Source: Calocera cornea HHB12733 (lineage: Eukaryota; Basidiomycota; Dacrymycetes; Dacrymycetales; Dacrymycetaceae). From it: DNA of 19,195 nt. Within the stretch, counting starts at the first letter, position 1; every line of letters begins with the position of its first letter. Shown here piece by piece: positions 18,063 through 19,195 of this stretch. Below the pieces are notes generated by a model. It worked only from the letters and a program-made list of their open reading frames with translations. It did not search any database and had not been told where the DNA came from. The stretch is taken from contig KV424189.1 in assembly GCA_001632435.1 (NCBI GenBank), forward strand, positions 1 through 19,195. Reading direction: 5' to 3'. The position numbers were made by a program, and so were the translations under genes.

Positions 18063-18976
18063 CTTTGCGCTGGTCGTCGCTAGCAATTGGGGGAGACGCA
18101 AGGTGGCCCGAGGCTATTGACCGGCCGGCCCGTATTTGAACACATTTGTCAGGGTGTGTATTATGGAGGTCGGCGTTGGCTTGCACCATTTTGGCACTTA
18201 TCCGACAATCCCTCGGCATCTCGGCCGGCGGGTCTTTCCTACGGACCTGCACCGCCACCAACCTTTTTTCCTATCCCTGGCTGTTTCGCTCGCTTACCCC
18301 TCTCCCCACCCTCTGCGACATGTATACTGGCCCAAGCGCTCACCCTTAAGCTTGTTTTGGGCCAATGACGAGCGCTTGCGTAATTTGTATCTGGTCGAAG
18401 AACACATAGGCGTCATAAGAGGGAGCTTAATACTGTGCTTTACTTGTGAAGCCACTTATATGAACGCGGAATCCACCTCAGGTCTCTAACTTCAGCCAGA
18501 ACGCGTGCCGCGCGAGAACACTCCACTTGTCGCCAAAGCTCGTTGGGAATTAAGGGGTGTCCCTCAAAGCGCTCTAATCGGGATCCAATCTCTTTCCTAC
18601 TGCACAGTGCTGGCAAGAAGATAATCAGAACGATGGCAGAAACTGTAGCCCTGCGGAAAATGGTGTCTTCGCAGTGCAACAAAGGGGTTTCCAAATGGGC
18701 GGTCTGATTATTCGAGCAGTCTAAATACGAACTTGCCCGATCAGATGGGCCCATGTTTCTGCTTACCTTTCTCGGTCATCAGCAGTGTGGCTCCGTCGCT
18801 AGTGTGGTCTAAACTTGGTGCCGCGGTGTCTCCCGCTGTCACCGTGGAATTATGATTGTGGCTGAATTTGTGGTCAGTTTGTGGTAACCTCGGGAAGAGC
18901 CGCTGATCGTGATGCTGATGGAAGGAAGGCACGTTTGCCGTCCCGCAAGCGAGTACCGTCAGGATATGCGCGAAAA

Positions 18977-19009
18977 GGACACCGGAAGCAATTGGTGTCC
19001 TGGGACACC
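18977..19009. repeat. GGACACC inverted and direct copies
   Basis: GGACACC at 18977-18983 and GGTGTCC at 18994-19000 form a 7-bp inverted repeat with a 10-nt loop. A third copy, GGACACC, follows at 19003-19009, so the right arm can pair with either neighbour. Too short to call a function; an operator-like protein site is possible. Confidence 0.6.
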
Positions 19010-19023
19010 GGAGCCTTTTTTGC

Positions 19024-19107
19024 TTCCGCCGGAGGTATATTTGCTTCCGTAGTAGTAATTGATTCCGTTTCAAATGTTCCGCCGGTTCCGGAATTACGCC
19101 GATTCCG
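19024..19107. repeat. Cluster of six TTCCG motifs
   Basis: TTCCG begins at 19024, 19045, 19063, 19077, 19086 and 19103, spacing 9-21 bp, several within GCTTCCG or GATTCCG. This is denser than expected by chance for the base composition. No gene model explains it, so it may be a clustered binding site or a degraded short tandem repeat. Confidence 0.5.
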
Positions 19108-19195
19108 GGTGTAGCCAATCATGGTGGCGCAAACCCTGCGGGCCGAGTGGCCGTGCACCATGTGCTCAACACGAGGCCGCTGACTCAACCCTCGT

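Larger units (their letters stand above)
18063..19195. other. Right-hand region without a supported gene
   Basis: The first ~300 bp should be the promoter of MFS copy C. Beyond that, minus-strand ORFs at 18741-19118 and 18440-18754 could be joined by a ~125-nt intron to give a protein with one hydrophobic segment (AIVLIIFLPALC) and a charged tail, but there is no family resemblance and several alternative joins exist. I leave them unannotated as genes. Short inverted and repeated motifs are listed separately. Confidence 0.45.

Noticed and set aside
18440..19118. A minus-strand gene built from the ORFs at 18741-19118 and 18440-18754.
   Set aside because: The join needs a ~125-nt intron, more than twice the length of most introns here, several alternatives fit equally well, and the product resembles no family.
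1..19195. tRNA or rRNA genes.
   Set aside because: No cloverleaf-like sequence with the conserved A and B box pattern and no rRNA-like stretch was noticed; a covariance-model scan would settle this.

Overview
The window is nuclear DNA of a filamentous or yeast-like basidiomycete, probably Agaricomycotina and perhaps a tremellomycete. Every recognisable gene is cut by short introns (about 40-57 nt) with GTRNGY-type donors, CTNAY-like branch sites and AG acceptors. The gene set includes an alpha-type protein kinase, a fungal BTB/POZ protein, the spliceosomal factor Isy1 and MFS transporters. Species-level placement is inference. All gene models were spliced by hand from the raw sequence, and each assembled CDS has a length divisible by three.

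Left part (1-6486), accessory in character: a composite tandem repeat (96-540); a minus-strand integrase-core (DDE, rve-like) gene of 8 exons (823-2980); an intergenic region of about 0.6 kb holding a 147-bp direct repeat; and, head to head with the integrase, a plus-strand gene of 8 exons (3596-6486) for an alpha-type (MHCK/eEF2K-like) protein kinase with a Cys-rich N-terminus. The integrase is intact on paper, with its D-D-E residues. The kinase shows its ATP lysine, the DxQG, DPQ and FGxGN motifs and the HxCNxxC zinc site, with one splice/frame problem near 4620-4663.

Middle part (6487-11503), ordinary in character: a small two-helix membrane protein (7440-7847), a BTB/POZ protein (9197-10087) and ISY1 (10483-11503). 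The first ISY1 coding exon is only the ATG and is followed by a GC-AG intron. The spacer 7848-9196 holds a cluster of palindromes and two TATA-like boxes.

Right part (11560-18062): three MFS transporter paralogues in tandem on the minus strand. The first two have nine introns at identical positions, and their eight internal exons have identical lengths. The third keeps five of those positions, lacks four, and has one intron of its own; its 307-nt exon equals the exact sum of four exons of its neighbours. The final 1.1 kb (18063-19195) has no gene I can support, only short inverted and repeated motifs.

How they fit together: the MFS cluster arose by local duplication and probably exports or imports related small molecules. 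The integrase/kinase pair may share one control region and may be linked to mobility. The remaining genes are independent housekeeping or regulatory loci.
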